Origin: JAICMB01 sp963838885
Lineage (GTDB): Bacteria; Acidobacteriota; Terriglobia; Bryobacterales; Bryobacteraceae
NCBI GenBank assembly: GCA_963838885.1
Contig: CAWITB010000021.1
Coordinates: 1-64,000, forward strand
Length of the DNA: 64,000 nt
Direction: 5' to 3'
The notes under the pieces are model-generated. The model did not search any database and was not told the DNA's origin. It was given only the letters and a program-made list of their open reading frames with translations. A program made the position numbers and the translations under genes. Position 1 is the first letter of the stretch. Every line of letters begins with the position of its first letter. Of this stretch, positions 34,914 through 44,386 are shown piece after piece.

Positions 34914-35737
34914 AGCGACTCCAGCTTGTCGAATGCTTCCTTCACGCTCTCGAGGGCGTGCGCGAAGTCGGGCGTGTCGTGCAGTTCGAGCAGCAGCGGA
35001 TACTGCTCAGGCGCCTGCCGCAGAAGCTCCATCGTTCGCTTCCAGTCGATCGTGCCGCCCTCGACAAATGGAAAGCGATGCGAATCGCTCGCGCCGTCGT
35101 TGTCGTGCAGGTGCGTGGAGCGAATGCGGCTCTTCATGATTCCGTAAGCGGCGGCGATGCCTTCATTCATGTTGGCGTGCCCGGCATCGAAGCAAAAATT
35201 CAGATTCAGGTGCGTAAGCTCGAGAAACTGCATCAGCCGCTCGGCGCTCGAAAATGCGTTCGGCGTGTTCTCGAGCAGCACCTCGACCCCTCGCGCCCGC
35301 GCGAACAGATTGATCTGTTCAAGCGCTCCAAACGCCGCGTCGATCTTGCGCTCATCGTATTCTTCGCCGCCCACGCCGATGTGTTGGATCAGATAGCGGA
35401 ACGGAATCGTTTCGGCTATCTCGAGGCTTCGCTTGATCTCATCCACCATCGCCAGGCGCTTGGGCTTGGACGTCTCGGTTATCGAGATCACGGCCCGCGG
35501 ACCCGATCGGCCCCACACTTCGTCCGTGTACATCGGCGCGTGCAAGGAGTGGAGCTTCAGCTCCGCATCGTCGAACCAATGCCCCAACTCGGCCACTTGC
35601 GCGCGGTCGCGATAGTCCAGATGCTGGCGCGCGCAGAAAAATTCCACCGCCGGAATGCCGGCCTGCCAGATTCGCTCCAGCCACGCCGCGGTCAGGCGAT
35701 GATTGGCGAAAACGTGCGTCGATAAGACATGCTGCAT
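34910..35737 (-). CDS. Sugar phosphate isomerase/epimerase (xylose-isomerase-like TIM barrel)
   Basis: A 275-residue protein of the AP-endonuclease-2 / sugar isomerase superfamily. Landmarks are VEFFCARQHLDY, LHSLHAPMYTDEVWG, LIQHIGVG, VEVLLENTPN, FCFDAGHANMNEG and STHLHDNDGASDSHRFPFVEG, containing the Glu/Asp/His metal ligands. Substrate is unknown. I use the ATG at 35737 because it shares its A with the TGA stop of the upstream ggt (TGATG); the frame extends 164 codons upstream only as an antisense-like shadow within ggt. Confidence 0.85.
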   Translation of the reverse strand: MQHVLSTHVFANHRLTAAWLERIWQAGIPAVEFFCARQHLDYRDRAQVAELGHWFDDAELKLHSLHAPMYTDEVWGRSGPRAVISITETSKPKRLAMVDEIKRSLEIAETIPFRYLIQHIGVGGEEYDERKIDAAFGALEQINLFARARGVEVLLENTPNAFSSAERLMQFLELTHLNLNFCFDAGHANMNEGIAAAYGIMKSRIRSTHLHDNDGASDSHRFPFVEGGTIDWKRTMELLRQAPEQYPLLLELHDTPDFAHALESVKEAFDKLESL

Positions 35738-37395
35738 CAATATCCCGCTGCTTTGCCGCTGCCGCGTCCGTCGCTCGCGCCTTCCAGCCACCCGTTCTGA
35801 ATCACGATCTCTTCCACGTGCGCCACGCCTCCCGTCGGCTCGACGGCGTAGCCCATCTTTTTCAGCAGCGCGATGGTGTCCGGCGATGTGCCGCGCTCCA
35901 GGTACAGCTTGTCCGGCCGCCATTGGTGATGAAATCGCGGCCAATCGTTGGCGTCCTGCGGATTCATGTGAAAATCGACGACGTTCAGCAGCACCTCCAT
36001 GACGCCGGTTATGATTCGCGATCCGCCCGGGGCGCCAATGGTCATGAACAGCTTGTCGCCCTTGGTCAGAATCGTCGGCATCATGCAGGAAAGCGGGCGC
36101 TTGCCAGGCTGGATAGCGTTCGATTCGCCCTGCACCAGCCCGAACATATTCGGCTGCCCCGGTTTCGCCGCAAAATCGTCCATCTCGTTGTTCAGTAAAA
36201 ACCCGGCGCCCGGAACCGTAACGCCGCATCCGTACCCGCCGTTCAGAGTGTAAGTCGCCGCGACCGCGTTTCCATCCGCGTCCACGACGCTGAAGTGCGT
36301 CGTCTCGGTCGATTCGTGAATCATGCCGCCGCCGGGCTTCACTTCGTCGCTCGGCGTAGCATGTTCCGGATCGATCGTCGCTCTACGGCTTCGAATGTAG
36401 GCCGGATCGAGAAGCTGCTTCAGCGGGTTTTTGTAGAAATCGGGGTCGCCCATGAATTCGCTGCGGTCTGCGTAGAAGCGGCGCTCGCATTCCGCGACGT
36501 AGTGGATCACAGCGGCCGATCCCGCGCCTCCTTTCTCGTATCCCGATCCGTCGAGCATCGCCAACATCTGCAACAGCCCGATCCCGCCCGAGCTCGGCGG
36601 CGGCGAAGTAATAATGTTGTACCCGTGATATGCGCCCGTTAGCGGCGCCCGTTCAACCGCCTTATAGTTTTTCAGGTCTTCGAGCGTGATCAGACCGCCG
36701 TTCTCCTTCATCGCCGCGGCGATGAGATGCGCCGTCTCACCTTCATAGAAATCGCGAGCTCCGAAATCGCGGATGCGTTTCAGCGTCGCGGCGAGTTCCG
36801 GCTGCACGAAGTTATCTCCTATTTCGTGCCCCAAGAACTTCTTACTCGCAGGAAATTGCTCCAGCAGTTTGTAGCTTCTTGATCCCGGCTGCAGCCCCTG
36901 CGATTCGGCGTAAGACAGGACGACTCCCTCCGCCGCCAGATGAATGGCCGGATACAACACATCGGCCCAGCTCTTGCGCCCGAACTTTTTGTGCGCATAT
37001 TCAAATCCCTTGACGCTGCCCGGGACCCCAGGCGCACGCCACCCCACGATGCTGTCGCGCGTAGGCTTGCCGTTCGCGTCCAGGTACATGTTGTGCCCGG
37101 CCGCCGCCGGCGCCTTTTCCCGGAAATCAATGAAGGCCGTACGGCCGTCGGCCATGCGCACCAGCATGAATCCACCGCCGCCGATGTTTCCCGCGCTGGG
37201 GTGCGTCACCGCCAGAGTGAATCCCACCGCGACGGCGGCATCCACGGCATTGCCGCCAGACTTCAGCACGGCCACGCCCACGTCGGTCGCATGGGGCTCC
37301 TGCGCCACCACCATGGCATGCCGCCCGTGTACCGGCTCGCGCGCGAACAGACCGGCGCACAGGGCCGCAAGGACCAAAACGGCTCGGAATTTCAT
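35737..37395 (-). CDS. ggt: Gamma-glutamyltransferase, classical type
   Basis: A 552-residue periplasmic enzyme transferring or hydrolysing gamma-glutamyl groups from glutathione and similar compounds. The signal peptide (MKFRAVLVLAALCAGLFA) is followed by GGNAVDAAVAVGFTLAVTHPSAGNIGGGGF. The autocatalytic nucleophile threonine is in TETTHFSVVDADGNAVAATYTLN, and the small subunit has NNEMDDF, RPLSCMMPT and GAPGGSRIITG. It heads the overlapping operon with the isomerase, arginase, ddl and S41 genes. This is the better-conserved of the two ggt copies in the window. Confidence 0.93.
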   Translation of the reverse strand: MKFRAVLVLAALCAGLFAREPVHGRHAMVVAQEPHATDVGVAVLKSGGNAVDAAVAVGFTLAVTHPSAGNIGGGGFMLVRMADGRTAFIDFREKAPAAAGHNMYLDANGKPTRDSIVGWRAPGVPGSVKGFEYAHKKFGRKSWADVLYPAIHLAAEGVVLSYAESQGLQPGSRSYKLLEQFPASKKFLGHEIGDNFVQPELAATLKRIRDFGARDFYEGETAHLIAAAMKENGGLITLEDLKNYKAVERAPLTGAYHGYNIITSPPPSSGGIGLLQMLAMLDGSGYEKGGAGSAAVIHYVAECERRFYADRSEFMGDPDFYKNPLKQLLDPAYIRSRRATIDPEHATPSDEVKPGGGMIHESTETTHFSVVDADGNAVAATYTLNGGYGCGVTVPGAGFLLNNEMDDFAAKPGQPNMFGLVQGESNAIQPGKRPLSCMMPTILTKGDKLFMTIGAPGGSRIITGVMEVLLNVVDFHMNPQDANDWPRFHHQWRPDKLYLERGTSPDTIALLKKMGYAVEPTGGVAHVEEIVIQNGWLEGASDGRGSGKAAGY

Positions 37396-37445
37396 AAGAA
37401 TAGAGTGTAGCGCGCCCTGGCGCCGTTAGCGCCGTTTAGCCCAGC

Positions 37446-37775
37446 TCAGCGTCCTGTGAAGCGCGGTTTCCTCTTCTAGTGAAGCGCCGCCGTCTCTTCT
37501 TTCACGTCGTCGCTATAATTCGTCGCCAGCGTGGCCATGGCGGCATCTTCGAGCGCATTGTCCAGCGTCATTGTGAGCTGTTTGCACATCATGCGTTTCG
37601 CGATGCGGATCGCAAGCGGCGGACCGTCGGCCAGCCCCTCCGAAAATCCGCGAGCTGGCGCGGTACATGGTGCAGGTCGGCGGGTCACCATAATCGATGC
37701 GCTGCCGGAGCCTGAGCTGGGCCACCTGGTCACCTGTAAAGTCGATCAGATGGAGGCCGCCGCATAGGAGCAAGC
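37446..37775 (-). pseudogene. Enoyl-CoA hydratase, C-terminal remnant
   Basis: One frame gives GLADGPPLAIRIAKRMM and TLDNALEDAAMATLATNYSDDVKEETAALH, then an in-frame TAG followed by KRKPRFTGR and a stop. This is the characteristic C-terminus of enoyl-CoA hydratases (normally EKRKPRFTGR). Upstream pieces (GLLLCGGLHLIDFTGDQ) lie in another frame. The N-terminal two thirds, including the oxyanion-hole glycines, are missing. Confidence 0.65.
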
Positions 37776-37798
37776 CCATGGCCGACAAGAACCGGCGC

Positions 37799-38157
37799 TC
37801 AGCCTTTAACTCCCAGTTTGGCATCGAGGTACCGCTTGAGCGCTACGGCATTATTGTGCTCGGTGTCATGTGAACTGTAAAGCAGCGTGGCCGCGCCCTT
37901 CCGGGCTGCGTTCAGGATTGGCTGCCAGGCTTCGGGATGCGTATCCAACTCCTTGTAGTAGCGGCGCTGAAACTCTTCATACTTGGCGGGATCGTGCGAA
38001 AACCACTTGCGAAGTTCGGTGCTCGGCGCAACATTCTTGAGCCATTCGTCATAATCCAGATTTTCTTTCTTGATGCCCCGTGGCCACAGCCGCTCGACCA
38101 GGAACTTCTTTCCCTTATGCGGGTGCATCGTCGTATACGCGCTTGATCGCAATCATA
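37799..38157 (-). CDS. DUF488 family protein (frameshift near 38126)
   Basis: About 118 residues. From ATG 38157 the frame reads MIAIKRVYDD, the normal DUF488 start, and then shifts; HPHKGKKFLVERLWPRGIKKENLDYDEWLKNVAPSTELRKWF continues in the next frame to a normal end (LLYSSHDTEHNNAVALKRYL). The family is uncharacterised, sometimes suggested to bind nucleic acid or act in stress. Without the shift, translation would have to begin at a poor TTG at 38152. Confidence 0.75.
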
Positions 38158-38536
38158 TACTTCAGTGCATCCTCGATTTCAAGCCTACACCCGATTGCGC
38201 GCCCGGATAGAGCGCCTGGTGACCGGCTTGTTCGGGTGAAGCTTTCCGCGCCAATCCTGGAGATGGTTGGACCGGCAGTGCCTGGTCAGCCGGGTGATGC
38301 CACCTTTAAATACTCATCTCCGGTTCACAAATAAGTCAAAGAAGATCGCCGCACTGGCGCCGGATTTTGGCGGCCTACGCCCAGCATGATCGCACCACGC
38401 TAGCGGCTGCGATCGCTGGGGCGAAGAGGAACACAGAGCGTTAAGCGATTGGCTTCTTCGCGTGCGCGGCGCGCACCGCTCGGCTCGACAAGCATGGCTC
38501 ATCGCGCCTGCCGTCATGAGCGCCGCGATTGGCGCA
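38158..38536. other. No recognisable gene
   Basis: About 380 bases between DUF488 and ompH. Open frames are short, without motifs or ribosome-binding sites, and no strong hairpin or repeat was seen. Confidence 0.5.
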
Positions 38537-39172
38537 TTAAGGTTTACGAACTGGGGCAGCAGTTCCCGGACGCGCCGCGCCTGGCGTGGTGGTTGATGGC
38601 GCCGCTGTATTGATCGGAGGCTTGGAGCTCGCCGGAGCAGCGGCCGCGCCGCCGCCGTTATCACGATCGTATAACGCGATGATATCTCGGGTAATATCAA
38701 ACGCATCCGACGCCACCAGCACCGGCGTCTGTGGATTGCTGATGTCGATCACCAAAGTATAGCCGTGTTCGGCGGCATACTTCTTGATTTCCGCGAGCAG
38801 CTTCTGGCTGAGCTGGCTCAGGACCTTGTTCGATTCCTGCTGCATCTCGTCTTCGGCGTCCTGCATCTCGCGGTTGAGGCTCTTGGTCTTTTGATCGATG
38901 GTGCGATAAAGATCGTTCTTCGCCGCGTCGCTCAATGTGTTGGCGCCTTTTTGGAGCTGGTCCTTGAGGCTATTGATCTCGTTTTGCTTCGCCTCGATTT
39001 CCTTGCGCTTCGGGCCGGCCTTCGATTCCAACTCCGCGGCGGCCTTCTGGCCCTCTTTCGTCGCGACTAACGCGCTCTGCACGTTAATGGTGCCGACTTT
39101 CTGTTGCTGGGCGTGCGCCATGGCCGCGAGACCGAGGGCGAGAGCGCCGAACCCGAAAAGCTGTCTTATCAC
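38537..39172 (-). CDS. OmpH/Skp-family periplasmic chaperone
   Basis: About 211 residues from the GTG at 39172, which lies 7 bases after AGGAG and starts a clean signal peptide (IRQLFGFGALALGLAAMAHA). The mature part is a long charged coiled coil (KVGTINVQSALVATKEGQKAAAELESK ... KSLNREMQDAEDEMQQESNKVLSQLSQKL), as in Skp, which delivers unfolded outer-membrane proteins to BamA. After YTLVIDISNP a Pro/Ala/Thr-rich tail of about 35 residues is added. It sits just downstream of bamA, the usual gene pairing. Confidence 0.9.
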   Translation of the reverse strand: MIRQLFGFGALALGLAAMAHAQQQKVGTINVQSALVATKEGQKAAAELESKAGPKRKEIEAKQNEINSLKDQLQKGANTLSDAAKNDLYRTIDQKTKSLNREMQDAEDEMQQESNKVLSQLSQKLLAEIKKYAAEHGYTLVIDISNPQTPVLVASDAFDITRDIIALYDRDNGGGAAAAPASSKPPINTAAPSTTTPGAARPGTAAPVRKP

Positions 39173-39231
39173 AATAGAACTCCTGGATTTTACGGTTAAT
39201 ATCATCTTATCCAATAGCGCCCGGCCGGCGG

Positions 39232-42200
39232 TCAGAAGGTGCGTCCGACCGTGAAGCGGAACGTCGATGCCCTCTCGTAGAACGGAAGCACCGTTCCGTA
39301 AGTCGCCACAGCGCCGTTAAACGTCGCGGTGTTCGGGAACATCGAACGGTCGAACACGATGGGCGGCTGCAGATTCTCCGCCACCCGCAGCGGATTATAA
39401 GCCCAATAGACGCGGAACGGCGCGTTCACCACCGGCATCAACACCTGGATCTCGAGGCCGGTCGACATGCGCATCGCCTGCGTTCCGGGAGCGATCACAA
39501 CGCCGCTGTTGAAGCCCGCCTCGGGAAACTCCGAGTTGAGCTGCGCCACGCGGCCCGGATTCAACTTCAGTTGGCTCGCGAACGCCAGCTTGTCCACACC
39601 GGCGTCCGTGAATATCGCCAGGGTCACGGGTCCCACGATCGGAATGCGGTATTCGAAATTGGCGGTCACGTTGGTATCTCCGCCAGGCGTGACGAACTGG
39701 TAAATCGGAATCGTCTGCGTGACGTTCTGGAACGAAATCGCGCCGGTCGAGGGGTCCACGATTCTCTGCTGGCGGATGGTCCCGTCGGCGTTCATCACGT
39801 TCACGCTCGCCTCGCTCGGAATGAATCCGATCGGGCTGATGCCCCAGATATCGAATCCCCGGATGTCGTTTTCGCCGCCGATATAATAGCGCGAGAACGG
39901 CGGCGCCACCCTGCCGCCATAGCCCGTGATCATGCGCCCCAGCACATGCAGCCCGATCACGTGGCCCTTCTTGAACCCGTGCCGGAAATATTTGAAGTCG
40001 ATGGTGGGCTCGATGGTGTTGACGTTGCCGCCCAGTCCGGCCAACCCGGTCGCGACAAAAAACGACTTGCCGCCCGTGGGATTAATGGGATTATTGACCG
40101 TGTTGTAGGTGTACGATGGCGTGACTTTACTGGTGCGGATGCCGCTCAGCGAATTCGGCCCGCTGACGCCCTGGAAATCGAGATAGGTGAAATAGGCGGT
40201 GGCGGCGTCCGTCAGCGTCTGCAGATTCGAGATGTCGTAGCCGTACGTGATGCCCACGCGCGCGAAGGCGCGGCGCAGCGGATACTGCAGGAACACGGTC
40301 GCGCCATAACCGTTCGAGACGTAGTTCAACAGGTTCTGCGAGCCCAGTTGATTGTATAGCGGGATCAGGTTCTGGCCCGAAAGAATCGACGCTTCGCGCG
40401 CCTGGTCGTAATTGAAGCGCTGCGTGTAGAGCGTGAAGCCGGTCTGAATCGGCTTGTCGAACAGGTAGGGCTCGGTGAACCCGAACTGCACGCTACGCAG
40501 GCGCGTGCCCAACTGCGAGCTCAGGCTCAGAGTCTCGCCCAGCCCTAGAAAGTTGTTGGTCGAGTAGGACAGGCCGACGAAGCTGCCGGCGATTCCCGAT
40601 ACGCCGCCGTTCAACTGGATGGAGTTCTTGCCGCGCTCCTTCAGGTTCAGCTTCAGGTCGACCGTGTCGGTCTTGGTGTCGCGCGTGATCGTGGTCGATT
40701 CGCCTTCCTTCAAGGGCTCGAAATAGCCGAGCTGATTCAGGCGCAGAATGCTGACGTCCCACAGGCGCGTGTTGAACATGTCGCCTTCGTCGATCAGCAG
40801 CTCGCGGCGGATGACCTTGTCGCGCGTCGTGCTGTTGCCGGCGAAATCGATGCGCCGGACGAAGAACTGCTTGCCCTCGTCCACCGACAACGACATGTCC
40901 ATGGAGCCGTTTTTCGTGTCGGGATCGAAGGACGGCTCGGCCACGAAATCGATGAATCCGAATTCGCCATACAGCTTGCGCATATTTTCGATGCCCTTGC
41001 GCAGCTTCGCCGTCGAAAACACGTCGCCCTGGCCCATGCCGAACAGCGGCCGCATCAGCGCCTCCGGAGTGCGGAAGAAATGCACGCCCGTGAAACTGAT
41101 GCCGTGCAGATGATATTTCAGCCCTTCGTCGACCGTGACGGAGATGTCCGCCCGCTTGCCCGGCTTGTTCGGATGGATCAGCCAAATATGAGTGCCGTTG
41201 CCGGGGCCGCCGACGTCGTAAATCTTAACCGAGGAATCGACCGCGCGCGCCACGAAGTATCCGTGCTGCTGATAGAAATCCTGGATGCGGCTCTTGTCTT
41301 CCTCCAGCTTGCTCGAATCGAAGGTCCGCGCAAACAGGTTCTCGCAACAGATCGAATAGGGGATTCCGATGGGCTTCAGATTGTGCATGGCGCGGATCAC
41401 CTGCTGGTCGGTGAAGACCTGGTTGCCCTCGATCTCGATGTTGCCCACCTTCACCTTGGGGCCTTCGTCCACTTTGAAGACGATCTCGAGCGAGGACGGC
41501 GGCACGCGATGAACTTCGGGAGTGACGGTGGCGTACTGATGCCCGCGCTCGGCTTCGTATTCCTGAATCACGACCCGCGCGCGCTGTACTTTGTTCTGAT
41601 CGTATTGCTGCTCGACCGCCAGGCCGACCTTGCGTTCCTTGAAGCGATCGAGAATCTCGGAGACGCTGATCGACTTGTTGCCTTCGTACTTGATGGTGCG
41701 CACCACGGGGCGCTCCGTCAAGACGAAGCGTATGATCCAGCCGAACTGGCCCGGCTCGCGCTCCAGACGGATGTCGTCGAACTTGCCGGTGTTCCACAGC
41801 GCCATGAAATCGCGGTGCAGCGTTTCTGCGTCGTAACGGTCGCCCTTCTTGCTGTAGATCAACGCCCGCATCGTATCTTGCGGAACCCGGCGCGCTCCGC
41901 GGAAATCGATCTCCTCGATGTAGTTCTCGGGCGGCGCTCCCGGGACGGTCTGGCGCGGCTGAGCGTTCGGCGGCGGCTGTGTCGGCGGCGTCGGCGGCGT
42001 TTCGAGGCGCGGCTGCTGCGCGGGAGTTTGCGGAACATTCTCAAACGGGTTCGGCTGCTGCGGGGCTGGCCGTGGCTGCTGCTGCGCAGGCGGATTCTGA
42101 TTTTGCGTATTCGCCGGTTGCGCCGCGGGCGGCTGTGCTGGCGGTGGCTGTGTGGGCTGCTGCGGCGCGGGTTGCTGGGCCGGTTGCTGCGCGCGGCGGG

Positions 42201-42930
42201 TTGTTGAGCCGATTGCTGCGCTGTCGCGGGTTGTTGTGCGGACTGTTGCGCCGCGACTGGCTGCTGAACGGATGACTGCGCCGCCGACGATTGCTGAGCG
42301 GACTGCTGCGCGCGGACGGGTTGTGAGCGGATTGCTGCGCCGCGACTAGCTGCTGGAGCGGATTGCTGCGCGTCGGGTTGTTGAGCGGACTGCTGCGCCG
42401 CGGATTGTTGGGCAATGGTTGCTGAGCGGTTGCTGCGCTGTGGCTGGTTGTTCTGCGGACTGTTGCGCCGCGGTCGGTTGCTGAGCGGACCGCGCCGCGA
42501 ACTGCTGCTGGGAGGGTTGCTGCGCCGTGGCGTGCTGTGGTGCGGACTGCTGCCCCGCCGCCGCTTGCTGCGCGGATTGGGCCGGGGCCGGTCGCTGCGC
42601 GGATTGTTGCGCCGCCGACTGCTGCGCGGATTGCTGCGCGTCGGACGATTGCTGCGCAGCACCCGGCTCGTGCGCGACGGGTTGCCCAGCGTAAGATTCC
42701 TGGGGCGATTGACCTTTGGATTGCTGCCCTGCGAACTGCTCCGCCCCAGAATGCGGCGCCTCAGTCCATTGCCCCGCGGACGCCTTCGTCTCGGATTGCC
42801 GCGCAGCGGAGCCCTCGATCCCCGCCGCTGACTGCGCCGCCGCTTGCGGTGCGCCCTGAAGGAACCCGCTCAAAGCCGCCGCAAAAAATACCGGTAACGC
42901 GCGCAGGCGGCTAGGCCTGTTCGACATCAT
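39232..42930 (-). CDS. bamA: BamA outer-membrane assembly factor with a long Ala/Gln/Pro-rich N-terminal extension (frameshifted in this read-out)
   Basis: The intact part (41871 down to 39232) holds five POTRA domains and a 16-stranded barrel: DRYDAETLHRDFMALWNTGKFDDI, VEGNQVF-like IEIEGNQVFTD, and a barrel with YIGGENDIRGFDIWGISPIGF (lid lock RGF) and a final aromatic strand FTVGRTF. Upstream the same frame continues through APPENYIEEIDFRGARRVPQDT. At 42930 an ATG begins a signal peptide (RLRALPVFFAAALSGFLQGAPQAAAQ). Between them is a Gln/Ala/Ser/Pro-rich stretch of about 300 codons whose AQQ repeats change frame several times between about 42440 and 42180, with no net shift. BamA is essential, so indel errors in repeats are likely. 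Confidence 0.88.
42180..42660 (-). repeat. Low-complexity AQQ/SAQQP-coding repeat in the bamA extension
   Basis: Imperfect 9-15 base repeats coding AQQSAQQPA-like peptides. The peptide pattern is in the bamA frame above about 42430, in the -1/+1 frames between about 42430 and 42190, and again in the bamA frame below. Read in order, at least four frame changes are needed. Confidence 0.75.
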
Positions 42931-43114
42931 CTAAATACAGATTCCTTTCCATTGCGCCGCCGGGTTAAGTTTCCCAGACGTCCACCCTAAAGCTGCGGTT
43001 TCCGGCTGAGCGGTTTCACGTGAGGATGAAGTCCTTATTCTAACCGAAGGCGCGAGTGCCGCGCGCGCCCAGGTGAGAAAATTCGTCACGGTCGCTGGTA
43101 TCCTTGTAAAACCA

Positions 43115-44362
43115 ATGCAGCGCCGCGTCGTCATCACCGGTATCGGAGCCGTCAGTCCGAATGGCATTGGCCGCGAGGCGTTCTGGGAAGCCACGAAGAA
43201 CGGGCGTAGCGGCGTGCGGCGCATCTCGATGTTCGATGCGTCGCAATTCGCGGTCCAAGTCGCCGGCGAGATCAGCGGCTTCGACGAGCAGCGCTACGTG
43301 GCGCCCAAAGATCGCCCCCACGTCTCCCGCGCCGTTCCGTTGGCCGCCGCCGCGGTCGAGGAGGCGCTCGCGGACGCCGGGCTCTCTCCGCACGGCATGC
43401 CGCTCGAGGAATTGCGCGGAATCGGCGTCATGACCGGCTCCGGTGGGGGCAGCCAGGAGTTCACCGAAGAGCAATACCGGCTCTACTACACGGGCAAACA
43501 GAAGCAGTGCAGCGTGTACGTCATCCCGACCTCAACCATCGGAACTCTGGCGAGCGAAATTTCGATGCGCTTCGGATTTCGCGGCCTCAGCCATGTCGTC
43601 TCGACCGGCTGCACGTCCTCAACCGACGCAATCGGCTATGCATACCGGCACATACAGTGTGGAATGCTCGATACAGTCGTGGCCGGCGGCGTCGACGCTC
43701 CGCTTGCTCCGCTGATCTTGCGCGGCTTCATTCTCATGCGCATCCTCGCTTCGAAGTGGAACGCCTGTCCGGAGCGCGCCTCCCGCCCTTTCTCACGCGA
43801 CCGCGATGGCTTTGTTCTCGGCGAGGGCGCCTGGTTCTTTGTGATGGAGGATCGGCGGCGCGCGCTGGCGCGAGGCGCGCGCATCTACGGCGAGGTCGCG
43901 GGCTACGGCTCGACTTGCGAAGCGTATCATCGCGTGCGCCTGGAGGAATGCGGCGAAGAGCCCGCGCGCGCCATGCGGATGGCCATGCAGGAGGCGGGAA
44001 CTCCCGCTGAAACGATCCAGTATGTCAGCTATCACGGAACATCGACGGGGCTGAACGACCGCATCGAAACGCGCGCCATTAAGCTCGCTTTCGGCAAGCA
44101 CGCGCAACATCTCGCCGGCTCCTCGCTCAAGAGCATGATCGGACACCCGCAAGGCGCCTGCGGGGCGGCCGGTGTTGCGGCCACGCTGCTGGCTATGCGC
44201 GACGGCGTCGCGCCCCCGACCATCAACCTCGACGTCTCGGACCCTGAATGCGACCTCGATTATGTGCCGAACAACAAGCGCCCTCTCGCGATTGAGCACG
44301 CCGTCGCCAACTGTATCGCTTTCGGAAGCAAAAACTCGGCCCTGGTATTGAAACGAGCCTAA
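43115..44362 (+). CDS. Beta-ketoacyl-ACP synthase, KAS II (FabF-like)
   Basis: A 415-residue condensing enzyme. The catalytic Cys is in VVSTGCTSSTDAIG, the first His in SYHGTSTGLND, the second in KSMIGHPQGACGAAG, with the KAS C-terminal INLDVSDPECDLDYVPN. The active site STGCTSS and the insert FTEEQYRLYYTGKQKQCSVYVIPTSTIGTLASEISMRFGF mark it as a specialised FabF-like paralogue of the kind found in secondary-lipid or polyene clusters rather than the housekeeping enzyme. No acyl carrier protein or other FAS gene is nearby. ATG 43115 (MQRRVVITGIG) is preferred to the upstream in-frame start. Confidence 0.88.
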   Translation: MQRRVVITGIGAVSPNGIGREAFWEATKNGRSGVRRISMFDASQFAVQVAGEISGFDEQRYVAPKDRPHVSRAVPLAAAAVEEALADAGLSPHGMPLEELRGIGVMTGSGGGSQEFTEEQYRLYYTGKQKQCSVYVIPTSTIGTLASEISMRFGFRGLSHVVSTGCTSSTDAIGYAYRHIQCGMLDTVVAGGVDAPLAPLILRGFILMRILASKWNACPERASRPFSRDRDGFVLGEGAWFFVMEDRRRALARGARIYGEVAGYGSTCEAYHRVRLEECGEEPARAMRMAMQEAGTPAETIQYVSYHGTSTGLNDRIETRAIKLAFGKHAQHLAGSSLKSMIGHPQGACGAAGVAATLLAMRDGVAPPTINLDVSDPECDLDYVPNNKRPLAIEHAVANCIAFGSKNSALVLKRA

Positions 44363-44386
44363 GCGGCGTCTTCCGTCCCTTGACGG

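Noticed and set aside
41080..42207. 375-codon plus-strand ORF over bamA
   Set aside because: No domain; the minus strand encodes POTRA domains, and the C-terminal Leu/Arg runs mirror the AQQ repeat.
42180..42660. CRISPR or minisatellite outside a gene
   Set aside because: The repeats code AQQ peptides inside the bamA extension and lack regular spacers.
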